From Cristatella mucedo (Eukaryota; Bryozoa; Phylactolaemata; Cristatellidae), in contig WPIO01000001.1 of the NCBI GenBank assembly GCA_009760855.2, positions 10,182,501 through 10,244,500 of the forward strand: a stretch of DNA of 62,000 bases, in the 5' to 3' direction. Positions within the stretch are counted from its first letter, which is position 1; each line of letters begins with the position of its first letter. The position numbers were made by a program, and so were the translations under genes. The notes beneath the pieces are model-generated. The model was given only the letters and a program-made list of their open reading frames with translations, had not been told where the DNA came from and ran no database searches. Shown in pieces: positions 1 to 12,200 of the stretch.

Positions 1-879
1 GATTTTATTCCCTTGGCATGCTTCCTGGTGCAATATGAGGCTTGCTTTTGCGGTCCACCATCCCAATGGTTAGACATGCATGGCAAGCTTTGTCGACTTC
101 GCAACACTATTGGCATTCTGTTCTAGCTTCATGCACTTTCCTTATCTGTACTTTGGCAGCTCTGTGCCAAGTGTGGGTAGAGTAACTGTCGTCGAGAGCA
201 AGCGAGACTCCTTCACTTCCTGGTCCTCGGATGGCTTGGTATGCATTATTCATCATTTCGATGTTCTGAGTTGGGCACATTGACGTTACTTTCTCAGCTG
301 GCTGTATTTATTGATTTACTCAATAATATTGGTTTGGTAGTGGTATTATAATGGGAACAATTTCTTGTTAATGACGACTGCCTGTCGATCGATGCTCGAT
401 AGAGCATGATACGTAATGGGATAGCATAGCCATCCGGCGGTCTGCACGATTTTCGACGGGCCGGAATTGTGACTCCCTGCTATGCTCCATGCTTGTCGTG
501 GAACACAAGCTGGCGATCAGGGTGGGGGAGGGTATCAGTGGATCGTAAGGGGTGACCAGCTTGGTCTCTTTGCTCTGACAATTGTATCGGTTTGTGGCGC
601 ACCACCCAGAGCTGCTTGCGTGTCACCCAGAGCTGCGAGTGGACCCCAGCATGAGCCGGGACTCCGGCAGCCGGATACTGTGTCCTACACCCAGCCCTAC
701 AGGACTTGTCACAGTTGCTCCCGAGCTCAGCTTGGAGGGAGCGCTGCTGCCAATGCTGCTGCTGCCGCCTAAGCTATCCTCTATTGGCCGGCCTCTGTTT
801 GGGCTGCAGCCGACCCACCCTAGCCGTTTGCTGCTTGTCGCGATGCTCCTGCTTTTCAACCTCTCCTCGACTGTTGCAG
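1..879 (+). other. Intron upstream of the last ABHD17 exon
   Basis: No coding exon of ABHD17 was found here. The stretch ends in a pyrimidine-rich tract and TTGCAG at 874-879, a good splice acceptor for the exon that follows. Several overlapping open frames between 480 and 1055 on both strands are GC-rich shadows without recognisable domains. The exon carrying the nucleophile serine should lie before position 1. Confidence 0.6.
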
Positions 880-1180
880 CATCGACAAGGCTCATCGGAT
901 CGCGTCGCCCGTTCTCGTCATCCATGGCACCGAGGACGATGTCATCGACTTTACCCACGGCATGGCCATGTACGACCGCTGTCCGGTCACGGTCGAGCCG
1001 CTGTGGGTGGAGGGCGCTGGACACAACGACGTGGAGCTCTACAGCCAGTACCTGAACCGAATCAAGAGGCTCCTCGAGCGAGAGCTACCCGAGCGACAGG
1101 CTGCAGCCGCTGCCTCAGCTGCTGCTCATGGCTCACCGCTGCAGCCACCACCGACGGGTGGATGCAGTGGTAGCTCGTGA
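880..1180 (+). CDS. ABHD17: ABHD17-type depalmitoylase, C-terminal exon (partial gene)
   Basis: This is the last coding exon of an alpha/beta-hydrolase of the ABHD17 (FAM108) family, membrane-attached serine hydrolases that remove palmitate from proteins such as N-Ras and PSD-95. The exon starts after the acceptor at 879 and completes a split Asn codon, giving NIDK as in vertebrate members. The translation contains [16 protein letters not shown], where the first Asp of GTED is the expected catalytic acid. It also contains [17 protein letters not shown], whose His is the catalytic base, 29 residues after that Asp as in the family. The Ser nucleophile and the palmitoylated Cys-rich N-terminus are outside the window. 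After the conserved ELP the protein carries an unusual tail of about 28 residues rich in Ala, Gln and Gly before TGA at 1178-1180. Exon identity is clear; which paralogue it is cannot be decided. Confidence 0.9.
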
Positions 1181-2372
1181 GGCCGGCTTGCGCATCCGCG
1201 GTAGCGGATGCACTCTCGACCAAGGTGGAAGCCGACTGTCTGTCTCATCCCTACGAACGACCAATACTTCTCCACCACTCGACCAAGCTCAACCAATAAT
1301 ACTTCCTGCTTGCCTCATCGTGGCCACGATGAGGCCACTTTGACAGAAGTTGCGGTTTTGGGTTGTGCTACGAGCGATGGTCCAGAGTGAATGCTTGGCG
1401 CACTGTCGCGGCTATCGTTGCAGCCGCGCAATGCAATGCAGCCCTGTTTGAATTGCAAAATAGGGGACGGTAAGTAAACTGCATCTCGTAGTAGTTACAA
1501 GTGGCCGCTCATCGTGCCTTTTAAGATGTCCACTTACTCAGACTCGTTTATTGCTGGCTAGCTTGTGCTCAGTCATGCAATGCAACGAATTTGTTGACGA
1601 GAGTTGCTAGGTCGCTTTCCTGCCATGTATACTTGGTATGCACGACATACGGAAAAGGGCACCTATGCATATTTCTCAGAATGCTGTTATTTATGTCCGT
1701 TCTTCTGTCCAGTTTTTGTATACAATCAAGTGTGCGTCTAATCATCGTGGAACTATAGCGGGATCCTTCTGTTCGTGGGTGTACATACAAATAAAGGTAA
1801 ATGTGAACAGCTATTTTGACCCAGTACTTAATAATGCATTACTTGCTATTTACTTTTCAGGAGTGCTTGTTGAGGTCAGCAACAAAGCAGCAGTTTCTTG
1901 TGGCTCATTTGATGCAAACGGCCATCAGAACATATAACTGTGCCCTAACCACCATTGCAGGCATCGACGGTCGCTTGCCATCAGACGACTCAAGCCGCCT
2001 ACCTCGACGCTTCTTAGCTGCCCCCAGCCGTAGGCTTCACCCGGCCACCGGTGCCGGAGGTTGCCTTTCCTACCTCCAGAACGGCCACGGCAAGCCGGTT
2101 TCGGTACACGATTCTGCATGCTGGACCGTTTTGCCTCAGAGTGGCTCTTATTCCCACCTTTTTCATTTAGCTGTTTTTCCTCGTCTCTCGAATGCAGGTA
2201 GCTGGGTAGGGACTGGGTGTTTCGGTCAGCAACTAGGCTGCTACCACAACAGAGTCAAGCCCTACCCCACACTTATTGATACAGCAATGCCTCTTACCAT
2301 CCTTTTCACCAGTAGTGCGATGCAAATCGGTCATCGGTCAATTACGAAGCAAATCGGTCATCCGTGCAGCCC
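1181..2372 (+). other. Probable ABHD17 3' UTR and unassigned GC-rich DNA
   Basis: The 3' untranslated region probably starts here; a polyadenylation signal lies at 1790-1795. A GC-rich open stretch at 1960-2200 follows an acceptor-like TTGCAG, but it matches no family that I recognise. The block ends where a LINE relic begins. Confidence 0.4.
1790..1795 (+). promoter_or_regulatory. Candidate polyadenylation signal for ABHD17
   Basis: AATAAA lies about 610 bases after the ABHD17 stop codon, a usual 3' UTR length. No cleavage site can be confirmed from sequence alone. Confidence 0.4.
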
Positions 2373-3240
2373 TTAAAAGTATGGGGCACTTCAGAGTTCA
2401 GTCTCAGGCCCCTTTCTGTTCACTATCTAGTAAGCTCGGGTCGCTATGAAGGCCAAAAACGATCTTGGCTTTCATATCTAGGCCTATCGTACTCAAGTGA
2501 GTCTGATCTGAGCAAAGCATAGAAGGATCAAAGTATAGAGTGAACCTCCTTTTCAGCCTGCATCGACGACATTCGCACTTGGATGATGGCCATTTGCTTC
2601 CTGAAGCTTGTCAATGGTAAGACCAAAATTATAACTCTGGTCAAGCCTATCGTCGCCATAAAGTTACACGACCTCACTCTCAAGATAGGTTGATCTAGCA
2701 TTACTCCTGTGATGCTTGCCCATAATCTGGGTGTGCTAATACAAAACGACTTGTCTTTGGATGAGCACATTGCCTTTACTTTCAAGTCGGCCTGTTTTCA
2801 GCTAAGAAACGTAACTAAAATCAGGGCCTTATTTGGTAATACTGCGACAGACGAACTACTTCACGTGTTTGTAACACTGCATCTAAATTATTGCAATTCA
2901 CTTTATTCAAGACTCTTGACCTGTGCACAAATTGACTAAATTGACTTCAAGATCCAGATGTCTAGCATACAGGTCACTTTTCTTACTTGCACCAGCCTAC
3001 CTATTCGACCTTCTTGCCGGTCCGGTGTGATCTCATACCACCTTGTCTTCGGCTTCCAGCCATATCACCTTCATTTGCAGTATATTGTTATCTTTTGATG
3101 ATCGGACCTTCAGTTCGTATGCACCGAAAGTCTGGAACTCGCCTCTAGCTTCGATCACTACCTGCATCATTTAAGTCTGCCAAAGACGGATCTCTACCAG
3201 TCAGCTTTCTCTGTGCCCTAGTGAACATTTTTTTTGCTTC
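2373..3240 (+). mobile_element. LINE-B relic (reverse transcriptase and C-terminal fragment)
   Basis: A broken L2/CR1-like copy. Around 2375-2480 it retains a decayed version of the LKYG...GSVLGP...LGFHF reverse-transcriptase block. At 2709-2936 an open stretch has AHNLGVLIQNDLSLDEH and LNYCNSLYS, both diagnostic of this family in the window. It contains many stops and frameshifts and is dead. Confidence 0.7.
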
Positions 3241-4140
3241 TATGCGATTTGTATTAGTACCTATGCATGATTCACTGCATTTTATTAACCGCGAGTACTA
3301 ATAGCATAGCCGGTGGCTATGAATGGCTTCTTATCTGTGTGCACTAGTACGGTGGCCCAAGCTTAGTACTTGTTTGCTGTTGCTTGGTTGTCAAAGAATG
3401 ATACCGTCCACTTCATTGACTTAGTTATTGATTCTTTTGCAGCAAGTAGTAATAGAGATTGGATAAAGATTTAGGTCCCTTGTGGTGCTTTACGCAGAGC
3501 TCATTATCAATCACAATAATAGTTATTCTCAAAAATAAGCCGTTTTCGTCAAGTCCTAGGTCCTATCACTAAGTAGAGAGAAAATACGAGCTGCAGGAGC
3601 AGGTTATTAAAGTTATCTGTGGAGATGCTCCGTGTACCACCAGCCCGGGTTTGCTGGCAATTTGCAGAAGCAAGTGTGCAAGCTGTGAATATAAGCACGT
3701 GACGGCAAGCCAGGATATTGCTAGGAATACCAATCCAGGGCAAGTGTGAATGTCGCCACACGAAAGCACGCGATCTTGTGTTGTCATCGAACCTTCGAAA
3801 AAGGTCATGTTGAGAATATTCTTTAATTTCGCTAGAATGTTAGCATCTTCTGGAGCCATGTCAAGGTGTTAGGCAGGAATAATGGTAGGTACTTGGATGA
3901 CTTAATCAATCCTTAACACTCTACTGAGTGGCCGAAAAACTGAATTCTTGTCTAACAGGTAGTCCTTGTGAATGTTGCCCCTGGATAGGAAGCCGGCCAT
4001 ACTCTTTGCTGGGTAGCATGAGTACATGCCTTGGAGGGCGAGTTTATAACATCTGTAACAGCACGTCTGGTGACTCCCCGAGCTTGGCAACTGCATTGTA
4101 AATAAATATAACCCATTTGTATTGAGCCAAGGGAAATTTA
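3241..4140. other. Unassigned intergenic DNA
   Basis: No gene, clear repeat or RNA was recognised. Two overlapping minus-strand frames at 3549-3859 lack family features. Confidence 0.4.
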
Positions 4141-4144
4141 AAAA

Positions 4145-4250
4145 ATCTATTTAGGTACTTCACATGTGCCACGGGGCTCGAGCCCACGACCTCGGCCAGA
4201 CCTTGGTCGGGGCGAGCACATTAACCACTGTGCCAAACCAACATTGTTTT
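4145..4250 (-). mobile_element. SINE-2 copy (tRNA-derived)
   Basis: On the minus strand this reads as a tRNA-like head with a box-B-like GGGCTCGAGCCC, followed by the CACATGTGAAG element that opens the LINE-like tail. The tail is truncated. Similar heads occur at 5350, 9163, 19858, 40795, 42545 and 55373. Confidence 0.6.
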
Positions 4251-4365
4251 CTAAATAATGAACCTTTGAAAGGCTGTTTGAAGCCTATACAAATCACACA
4301 GTCGCTCTCTGAAGTGTGCTAACAGCTTCACACACAACAGTTGCATTCAACAAGGGATGCTAAGG

Positions 4366-4490
4366 CAGTGGTTCTCAACCTTCCTATGTCAGCAACCCTT
4401 TAATACAGTTCCTCATGTTGTGGCGACCCCAACAATAAAATTATTGTACGACCCCCAAAGGGGTCGAGACCCATAGGTTGAGAACGGCTG
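4366..4490 (+). mobile_element. SPIN/URR1-like hAT miniature transposon
   Basis: A 125-bp non-autonomous element. Its left end is CAGTGGTTCTCAACC and its right end is GGTTGAGAACGGCTG, an imperfect terminal inverted repeat. It is flanked by 8-bp direct repeats with two mismatches (TGCTAAGG at 4358-4365, CGTTAAGG at 4491-4498), as expected for hAT insertion. Inside, CAGTTCCTCATGTTGTGG and ACCCCCAAAGGGGTCG match what I remember of the rodent URR1 and SPIN hAT-Charlie elements. No transposase is present, so it would have depended on an autonomous partner. Family assignment is from memory of the consensus, not a search. Confidence 0.85.
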
Positions 4491-4498
4491 CGTTAAGG

Positions 4499-5349
4499 AA
4501 TGATAAGAATTTATTGCTTCCTTTTCAGCTACAGCAGCTGGCGTGTTGACTAGACAGTCACCCTTGCCTTCTAATTGTCATAGGAAAGGTCTGAATAAGG
4601 ACTTGGCTATTGGAAGTGAAAGCCTGCTAGAAAGGCTAACTTAGTTTGCTCGCTCATCCAGAGGTTAAACCCCTGAGAACAATGGATCAAGTTACATCAA
4701 AACAGACGCAACAATTTTGAATAACCTTGAAGGTATGCTGCACAAATTTTATCGTGGTAACGAGAAATGTGCAGAAGAAGACACAGTATTCGAGCACCGT
4801 TTAATCTGGTTTAGCCTTGTATGGGTGTACACCTCCGGGGCATACGAGCAACTTAAGTCAGTCTGGTCCAGATGGATGAATTCACATCTTGGTCTACCGT
4901 CCCTTCGGTGGTGCTTAGGAAACTATACAAACAATATCGACATGCACTTGCAGCTCAACAATCTGAATGGGCTGATAAGCAATTTGGTCTTATGAGCCTG
5001 CTCACCTAATGAACATATTGCCCGTGTTGTGGGTGTCTATTTATGCCATTACGTCGACATAGTATAAGCTCGAGTCGTGGTCTGCATATGTGCAAAAGAT
5101 CAGACGTGGCAATGGGTGGCACTCGTACATGACTGAGCTGGTGAGAACACTGTTTATTGACTAATAGCGAACAGGTAAAACCCAACTACCGACTGCACCT
5201 CCAGTCCTATACCGAGGACCGTAGACACAAGATCTTAACCCTTTGTAGATCGGCTGGTACACAACCCTGATGATGATAGTGAACTTCACATTCAATGATC
5301 ATCAGGTGAGATCGGGCCGCCAGTAATGGTCTCCCCCTTTATATTCAGA
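4499..5349. other. Unassigned intergenic DNA
   Basis: Nothing recognisable. A 92-codon open frame at 4717-4995 has no motif or splice context that I can identify. Confidence 0.4.
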
Positions 5350-5520
5350 TGTATATGCCACCCTGGTTTAGCCCTGTGGTTAAGGTTGTCGCCTTTAACG
5401 ACCGAGGTCAAGGTGAATGTATTCGATGACCGAGGTCGCAGGCTCGAGCCATGTGGAATATGTGAAGCGCCTGAATAGTGGTTAAGTTCTCTTAGGGGGC
5501 TAAACAAATGAATTATAATT
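5350..5520 (+). mobile_element. SINE-2 copy with LINE-like 3' tail
   Basis: A tRNA-like head contains CCTGTGGTTAAGG (box-A-like) and CAGGCTCGAGCC (box-B-like). It is followed by the tail GTGAAGCGCCTGAATAG, TTAAGTTCTCTTAGG and an A/T-rich end. That tail resembles the 3' end of LINE-B in this window. A short internal duplication of the GACCGAGGTC motif is visible. Confidence 0.75.
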
Positions 5521-5772
5521 ATTTACATTTATGTATATGATGTACAAGTAGCAAATGTACACGCTATCGATGACGCTGAAGAATTGGTGAAGCTCAAGAC
5601 AAGTTTTTAAACGTAAGTAATGCAACGATTGAGATCATTCAGGTATTCCTAGAACATTTAATTAGTAAAAATAGTAAATAACATGCATGTAGGAAATAGA
5701 TAAATTCTGCGAGTGATAAGGTTCAATATGTACGTGAGCATGTTAAATTATCGTGGGAGGCTGCAGTCATCA

Positions 5773-5778
5773 TTTATT
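5773..5778 (-). promoter_or_regulatory. Candidate polyadenylation signal for EXOC3
   Basis: AATAAA on the minus strand, about 360 bases after the EXOC3 stop codon. It is the nearest canonical signal that I noticed. Confidence 0.35.
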
Positions 5779-6138
5779 TTATGGTGTGCATGCACTCGAC
5801 CGATTATGAGAAAAATAAGGTGCCAACAGGTCAACACTTCCATCTGCCTAATGGCAGAAAGCGGTCAGCATACCGTTCACTGCTTCGATAATCCCTCGTC
5901 ATTTAAACGACTGAAGGGTGTGGATTTATCCACCATGTTTTCAGACTGCTGGCTGCAGTAAAAGATACATGACAGTGACAACTGCAGATGGAAATGCACT
6001 ACAGCTTTGTAGTGATAACACTTCAGGAGCAATATCAGACTAAAGTTAGTATGTTGGAGGTGGGCATCCACGCGAAAATTTATGAGAAAGCGGTAAGTAA
6101 TGAAAAGAATGCAGATCGATGCAACAACTACATAGTAG

Positions 6139-6201
6139 TCAAACTTTGGACATAATCGTCTGCCTATTGATCGCAGGCCGCTGCACATTGCTGTCCATCA
6201 T
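6139..6201 (-). CDS. EXOC3: EXOC3 exon 22 (last coding exon)
   Basis: Twenty codons, [20 protein letters not shown], then TGA. The acceptor CTCCTTGCAG is strong and the phase fits exon 21. It is shorter than the vertebrate C-terminus, which ends in a VPLFKDIVVP-type segment, so the last exon is assigned by position and frame more than by similarity. Confidence 0.75.
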   Translation of the reverse strand: MMDSNVQRPAINRQTIMSKV

Positions 6202-9200
6202 CTGCAAGGAGAAATAGCAATGCCAGCACGTACTACACATGTTGCTCATGTAGTCAAGGAGGCAAGCAAACAAGCCAGGCAGGCCTCACGGCAGCAGTAA
6301 CGAGTTTGTATCTGTTCTCACCTGCTTAGCTTCGGCTCTGCTAGTGTCACCACGCAGTTGTAGCAAATTGATAATGTGATCATCCTTGATGTCAGGAAAC
6401 TTGTGAAGAATGCCCTACAGAGAATGAATAACACAGACACAGATTACAATGTGGTACAAGGATACACTCACATCGGTACATACAGTACATACAGTACATA
6501 CACTCACTATCGGCTCGGTGTCAGTTGTAGGAAGTATTGAAGGCTTTGGAGAGGCGACAGCATTCCCAGTTCATTCCAGCAAAGCTAGAGCTCCTGTATA
6601 CACGGTCACAATTACTCGGGCCGGAGTTTGCCAATTTTCATCGTATTCGAAAAGTTGGCTAATTTCGATCATTCAGACAGTCCAACTTAGCATCGCGAGC
6701 TGACTGTGCTTACATAGATCTGTTAGGCAGGTCCCTGGCAACCATAAGAGTGACCTATGCGAGGCACTTAGAAAAGGAATAGCTTAGGTACTCCTACAAC
6801 TGCAAAACAACCATGTCAATGAGCTCCAGGGATTCCATACGTCACATATGCTCTAAAATTATATGGTGAGTAATAAAATATACACCCTTTCACAAAAGTC
6901 TCATTCCGGCCTATGATGCTACCTGCGTGTCGACGATACATGGCTCTCAATTTACAAAACAGTAAAACACAAACGATTTCTGTGTAATAAACACCGCATT
7001 CATAATTCAAAGTCTTGCAAAAATAAAAACATTCATAGTATCTTAAGCAATTAAATAGGAGATCTGTCCTTAAGTGCTTTTAACAACTTCTCAAAGGTAT
7101 ATTACCACAGAGTCAGTCAGGTCTTCGAATTTGTACTCCAACGGCTCTGCAGCTGGCTAAAACAGCTCTTCTGGAGTCCTAACAGACAGAATCGCATCTA
7201 TTCAAAGTATCCAAAAGGTGCTCTAATGGGCGCGGTCAACTCAATTTTAGCAGCCGATTCAGTAGAAACATTAAGAGACTTTCACAGAGAACTTTGTTTC
7301 ACTGTCCAGCTGCCACATGCACATGCAATCGTTTCCCCAATAAAACTCGGGTATATGGAAGTCCAGCACGGATATACATTACATTACATATAGGATATTC
7401 ATCTTGCGCTGCTGCATAAGCAAAGTTTTGTGCATTGCAACCCTACTAAACATGCAATACCTGGCAAGCCTCAGGTGCATGATCCCCGTGCTTACATCAG
7501 AGCCCAAGGAGACAACCAGCGACTGAGGTAGCTTCCTCCAGCAAAGCCTCCCAGAACTGGAGAGAGCGCACCTCCAGGCAAAAGTCATCTCACATGGTTG
7601 GCCTCCACGGGTGACCTGAATACAATCTATAGCCATGCTACACGTTTGCAGCATCTTTAGGTTGTAATGAAACATTTAGTGGCTGATTTTAAGAAATCAA
7701 TGTCACCTGTTGGTTGATTAGGCCTATTTCATGCAAGGCCCACTGTCACCATTTCAACCGTTTTAAGATCAGCATCTTATGCAGCCATACTTTTGGGATC
7801 TGGTAGATCTTTTTTTCTAGCTTCTTTGTTAGCAACTTAAATAAGATCAGAGTCCACACAAGGTAACATTCCCACTGGACTCATCAACCTTCATTCCTTG
7901 CTTTAGCTCACCATCCGCCTTCAGGCCAGCGACTAGTGAACTCATCTCGAAGTTCATCTTCCATAATAAATATGTCCTTAGCCTAAGGTCTTGTCCGTCC
8001 GTATTTCAAAGAAGCTGCTGCTAGGCTAATCATTTAGGAATTCGACAGTAGACCAGCAGAACTTGAGCAACTTCCACACAGTCTCTCTATTGTCATTCCT
8101 ATCAAAGACACCGGAGAAGGTATTGGCAGCCCAGCTAAACTCTTATATTAACACTTTGAACTAGCAAGTTCCAGTCACGCTTCAGATCAAACTATTCCAA
8201 AGAGTCAGGCCCTGTTATGAGTAAATACCGACCTCATCAGGAATTTTGACTTGAGCAGTCTCTCTGCTGGTTCTGTTGGATCTCTCTGCATTTTGATACC
8301 ATTGATCTCCAAATCCTTCTTGAGCGCCTTTTCGTCAAACCTTGAAACTACTGGCACTGCACTGCAATAGCTTGGGTCCTATCGCTGCAGAGGATTTCCA
8401 AGCACAGATGTCAATGGCTATCGTTCATCACGTCAGCCTTTAAAGTATACGCTAACCCAACGATCTGCCTAAGGCCAACTTTTTAAAATTTAAACTCCCT
8501 CGTGCCAACGTGATCCCAAACACAATATAGGGTTTGATTTTAATGCAGATGACACATAGCTGTACCTGTGTTTTGATCCTTCATCTTACAGCATGTCGAC
8601 CTCTCAACTCCCTTCCTACATGCATTGCTGATATTCACTTCAGTTGGATGGCAGCCAACTTTCTCAAATTCAATGACGATACAATCAAACCGCTTAGAAA
8701 TTGGAAGCCTAACCCTCAAAATGGACTCGGCAAGCATATCTCAAGCAGCCTCTGCACGGAATCCAGGAGTCCTATTCCTAATAAATCTGTCATTAGACGA
8801 CGAATTCAGCTCCACAATCACGCCTGCCTACATTCACTATATTCAGCTACATATCATACCAAAGTTTAGGCTTGCTTAAATAAGAATACCACAGAAAAGG
8901 TAGTACATGCACTCCTGCCTTTGCAATACACCGTTAATAGTTAGTACATAACTCTGCAGCTAAGCTTGTCTGACGTAAATGTTGCAACTGCCATATTACA
9001 CCAGTTCTCACCGATCTGTACTGGCTCACCATCAAGCAGTGTATCAACTGCATACTCTCTCGCTGATGCTCAACTTTCTTTATTCTCTTGCTAGTACCTA
9101 CCTATTGGAAATACTTTCTGATCAGGCTTTTCATCACACCACCCTCTCACCGACTCATTTAGTCACTCTGGTTTGGCTGAGGGATTAAGGTGCTTGCCTT

Positions 9201-12200
9201 TGACAACCAAAGTAGTGGGCTCGAGCTCTATGGCATATGTGAAGTGCCTGGATAGACATTAAGTTCTCTTCGGGTGCTATACAAATAAATTATTAAATAT
9301 CAAAAGCTGGGCCTTTAGTAACCTCAAATCCTTTGGAAACAGTGCCTTCAGCTGTATACCCCAAAAAACTGGAACTCACTCTCGCTGATGTCACGATATC
9401 CCATGATTTGGCAATTTAAAAAGATGCTAAAACACACCTGTTCCTCACAGTGTTAGTTCAGACTGTGTAAATAGTCCTTTGTGTGCTGAAATTGTAAATG
9501 TTACCATAAGCCAATTGATATGTTATCTTTCCAGCATATGTGAGCTGCTTTTTAATTAATTAGTTTTCTTAGGGCACTATACATGTTTTATTATTATTGC
9601 TCTCATACCTCGCGTAAAGTTTAGTGACATCGTGACACCGGAGACAGTATTCAGAAAGTAACCTTGCTCAAAGATCTGGAAATACACTACGGACCATAAG
9701 CATTTATGCACACCCACATTTCCCCAATTTCAAAGCTGTCAGATCTAGAAGCAGCTTAATGGCTCAGGAGTAACATGGGTGGCAACGGAAATGATGGACG
9801 GCATCGAAGCTGTCTCCCACAGTGGCTTGTAAAAAATTTAACTAGCTCTTTAGTTCTGTCTCGGCTTGATTATTGTAATTCCCTTTTGGCTGGGCTATCA
9901 AAGAAAGCTATTATGCCACTACAGCGGACTATGAATATGGCTGCAAGGCTGGTCTTCAAGTCCCAGCGGTTTGAGCACGTGTCTCCTTTGCTGGAAGAGC
10001 TAGGATGGTTGCCGGTTGAGCAAAGGATACAGAGCAAAGTTCTTACGCTGACCCACAAGGCCCGCCACGGCTTGGCTCCTTCATACCTAGCTGAACTGCT
10101 GCATCAGTTTCAGCCTGTTCGCGCCCTCAGGTCCTGTGTGGACAATAAACTAGCTGTCCCATTTCTCTGCTTAAAGACAGTTGGCGACAGAAGCTTTAGC
10201 TCTGCCGGTCCTAGACTGTGGAACTCGCTTCCACAATTCTTACGCAACGACATCTACTCTCCAACTGCCGACTATGGCACATCTTTTTCAGCGGCCCTGA
10301 ACTGCTACTTCTATGCTACTCACTACCTCAACTGCTCTCCTAACTCTGCTATGCTTACCACTTTCTCTTTGTTGCATGAGACGAAGTCTGTTGGCTACCG
10401 AATGCGTACCGAAAGCCGCTTAGGCTGTGAGTGCGCTATACAAAACTCTCCTGCGTAGCACCCACATGGTCTTTATGACTTTGTGGAGTTACTGACGGAG
10501 ATACATTACATTACATCGTGATGCAACATGTAGGTGTGGTTGCGATGAGGAATGTACACTGTATAAGGAAACAAAATAGACCAATTTCTGGGCATAAACC
10601 TGCCATTTTAAAAAATCACGATGTTTTTTTTTTAGAATCAAGCCTTTAAAAAGATGCAAATGTGAATGTTTTCTGTGCACCAGTGTCCGAGATGTTAACG
10701 AACTCCTCTCCTAATTTTGACTTCCCTTTCCGGTCAATTGGGCGCCAACCACTGCTGCTGCCGCATGCCAAAGGCTAAAGAGCACAGCAACTTTGTGCAA
10801 GGTATTCTACTAGCCCTTCAAGAAGAGGGTTGGAGCAATAGGCAGATCACTCGAGTACTTGGATTGAGGGAAATTTGAGTCAGGTACAACCTGGTAAACC
10901 AGGGAAGGCTCCATGGCGAATGGCGGCTGCCTAGGGACCAGAACTAAACATTAAGAAACGAGAACCATCAGCTGAAGATAAATAAATAATCAGAATATAT
11001 ATTAGATGATTTGACAGCCTCATTCCTATAGCGGCAGAAGGGCCTTAACGGCTATCACCACCTCTTGCAGTGGCAATTAAGGATCGCCTACTGCAGGATT
11101 CGAAGCTACGACCTCGGTCGTGAAGAGCAAGCACCTTATCTCCAGGGCTATCATGGCCCAGGCGATAGAAAGGCCAGCTTGGCCAAGCTAGAGCAGTCAC
11201 TCAACGCCGATACTGGGACCAAAGTTGAAAGGCAAAGGGTGAGGTGTCGACTTAAGGTGTACAAAAGTTATCGGCAAGTGACCAAGAAAGCACCCTTCCT
11301 GATGCCGACTGGATACCTAAAGAGTGGTGCTTGGTTTATTGGACAGCTGAAAGTAAAATTCACATAATTGGTAACAACAAAAGGCAGGTTCGAGCAATCT
11401 GAAGAATAAACCCAGGAGCAAACAAATTTTCGAAGTATGGCTGCCACTGCTGAGACTGTAAATTCGTTCGGGAAATAACAGGATTTTCTACGATGCAAGG
11501 CATACTAAAGTCATGCCGACTTGTGAAAATATTTATTGACAACCCAGAAGCAAGCACATTTGTTTCTGATGTGTGCGGGTTTTGTGTGACGTGATACTGC
11601 CATGATTCTTTATGCTCCCCTTGTCCGGCCAGCCATAGAGACCACAAACATCAACACTTTCTTTTCTGCTGCAGCACATTCAGATGAGCCTGTTTTACGG
11701 AAAAAGTCGGCTACTGTTGTAAGCCGAACATCCTGTCTCAGCTGCCTGTCGATACCACTCTGTACTCGTTCTATGGGGTTCAAATCAAGCGACTGGCTGG
11801 GAGATTGCACCAGCCCCAAATGAGGATTCGTCAAAAAGTACTTTGGCCTATCAGTTTGAATAAGGTCGCTATCTTGCTGTTAAATGTAACAACCCCGAAG
11901 TAGAATGTATTCGCTACTTGATAAGGAGCCAGTTCAGGTCGGCAAGTAGTGTGATGCAGTAACTGCACCACTCACGACAGACGAACCTAGCTTCAGAGTT
12001 TTGTACCTTCTGTAAGCACATGATTGCACTTGGCGGAGACCAGCATGCAGTGAGTCACAGAAGTCGAGAAAGGATGTCACAAATGAAATGCAGAGACCAG
12101 TTTCGATGTAGTATCCCTGTCTACGTAAGCCCGAATTTTAGTAATGATGTGCAGCTGAAAGGAGGCAGAACTGATTGCAGAGCTGGGGTAGTCATTTAAT

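Noticed and set aside
482-1173. Frames of 96-157 codons overlapping the ABHD17 exon
   Set aside because: They run in other frames across the exon and its intron and contain no domain; the ABHD17 frame is clearly the conserved one.
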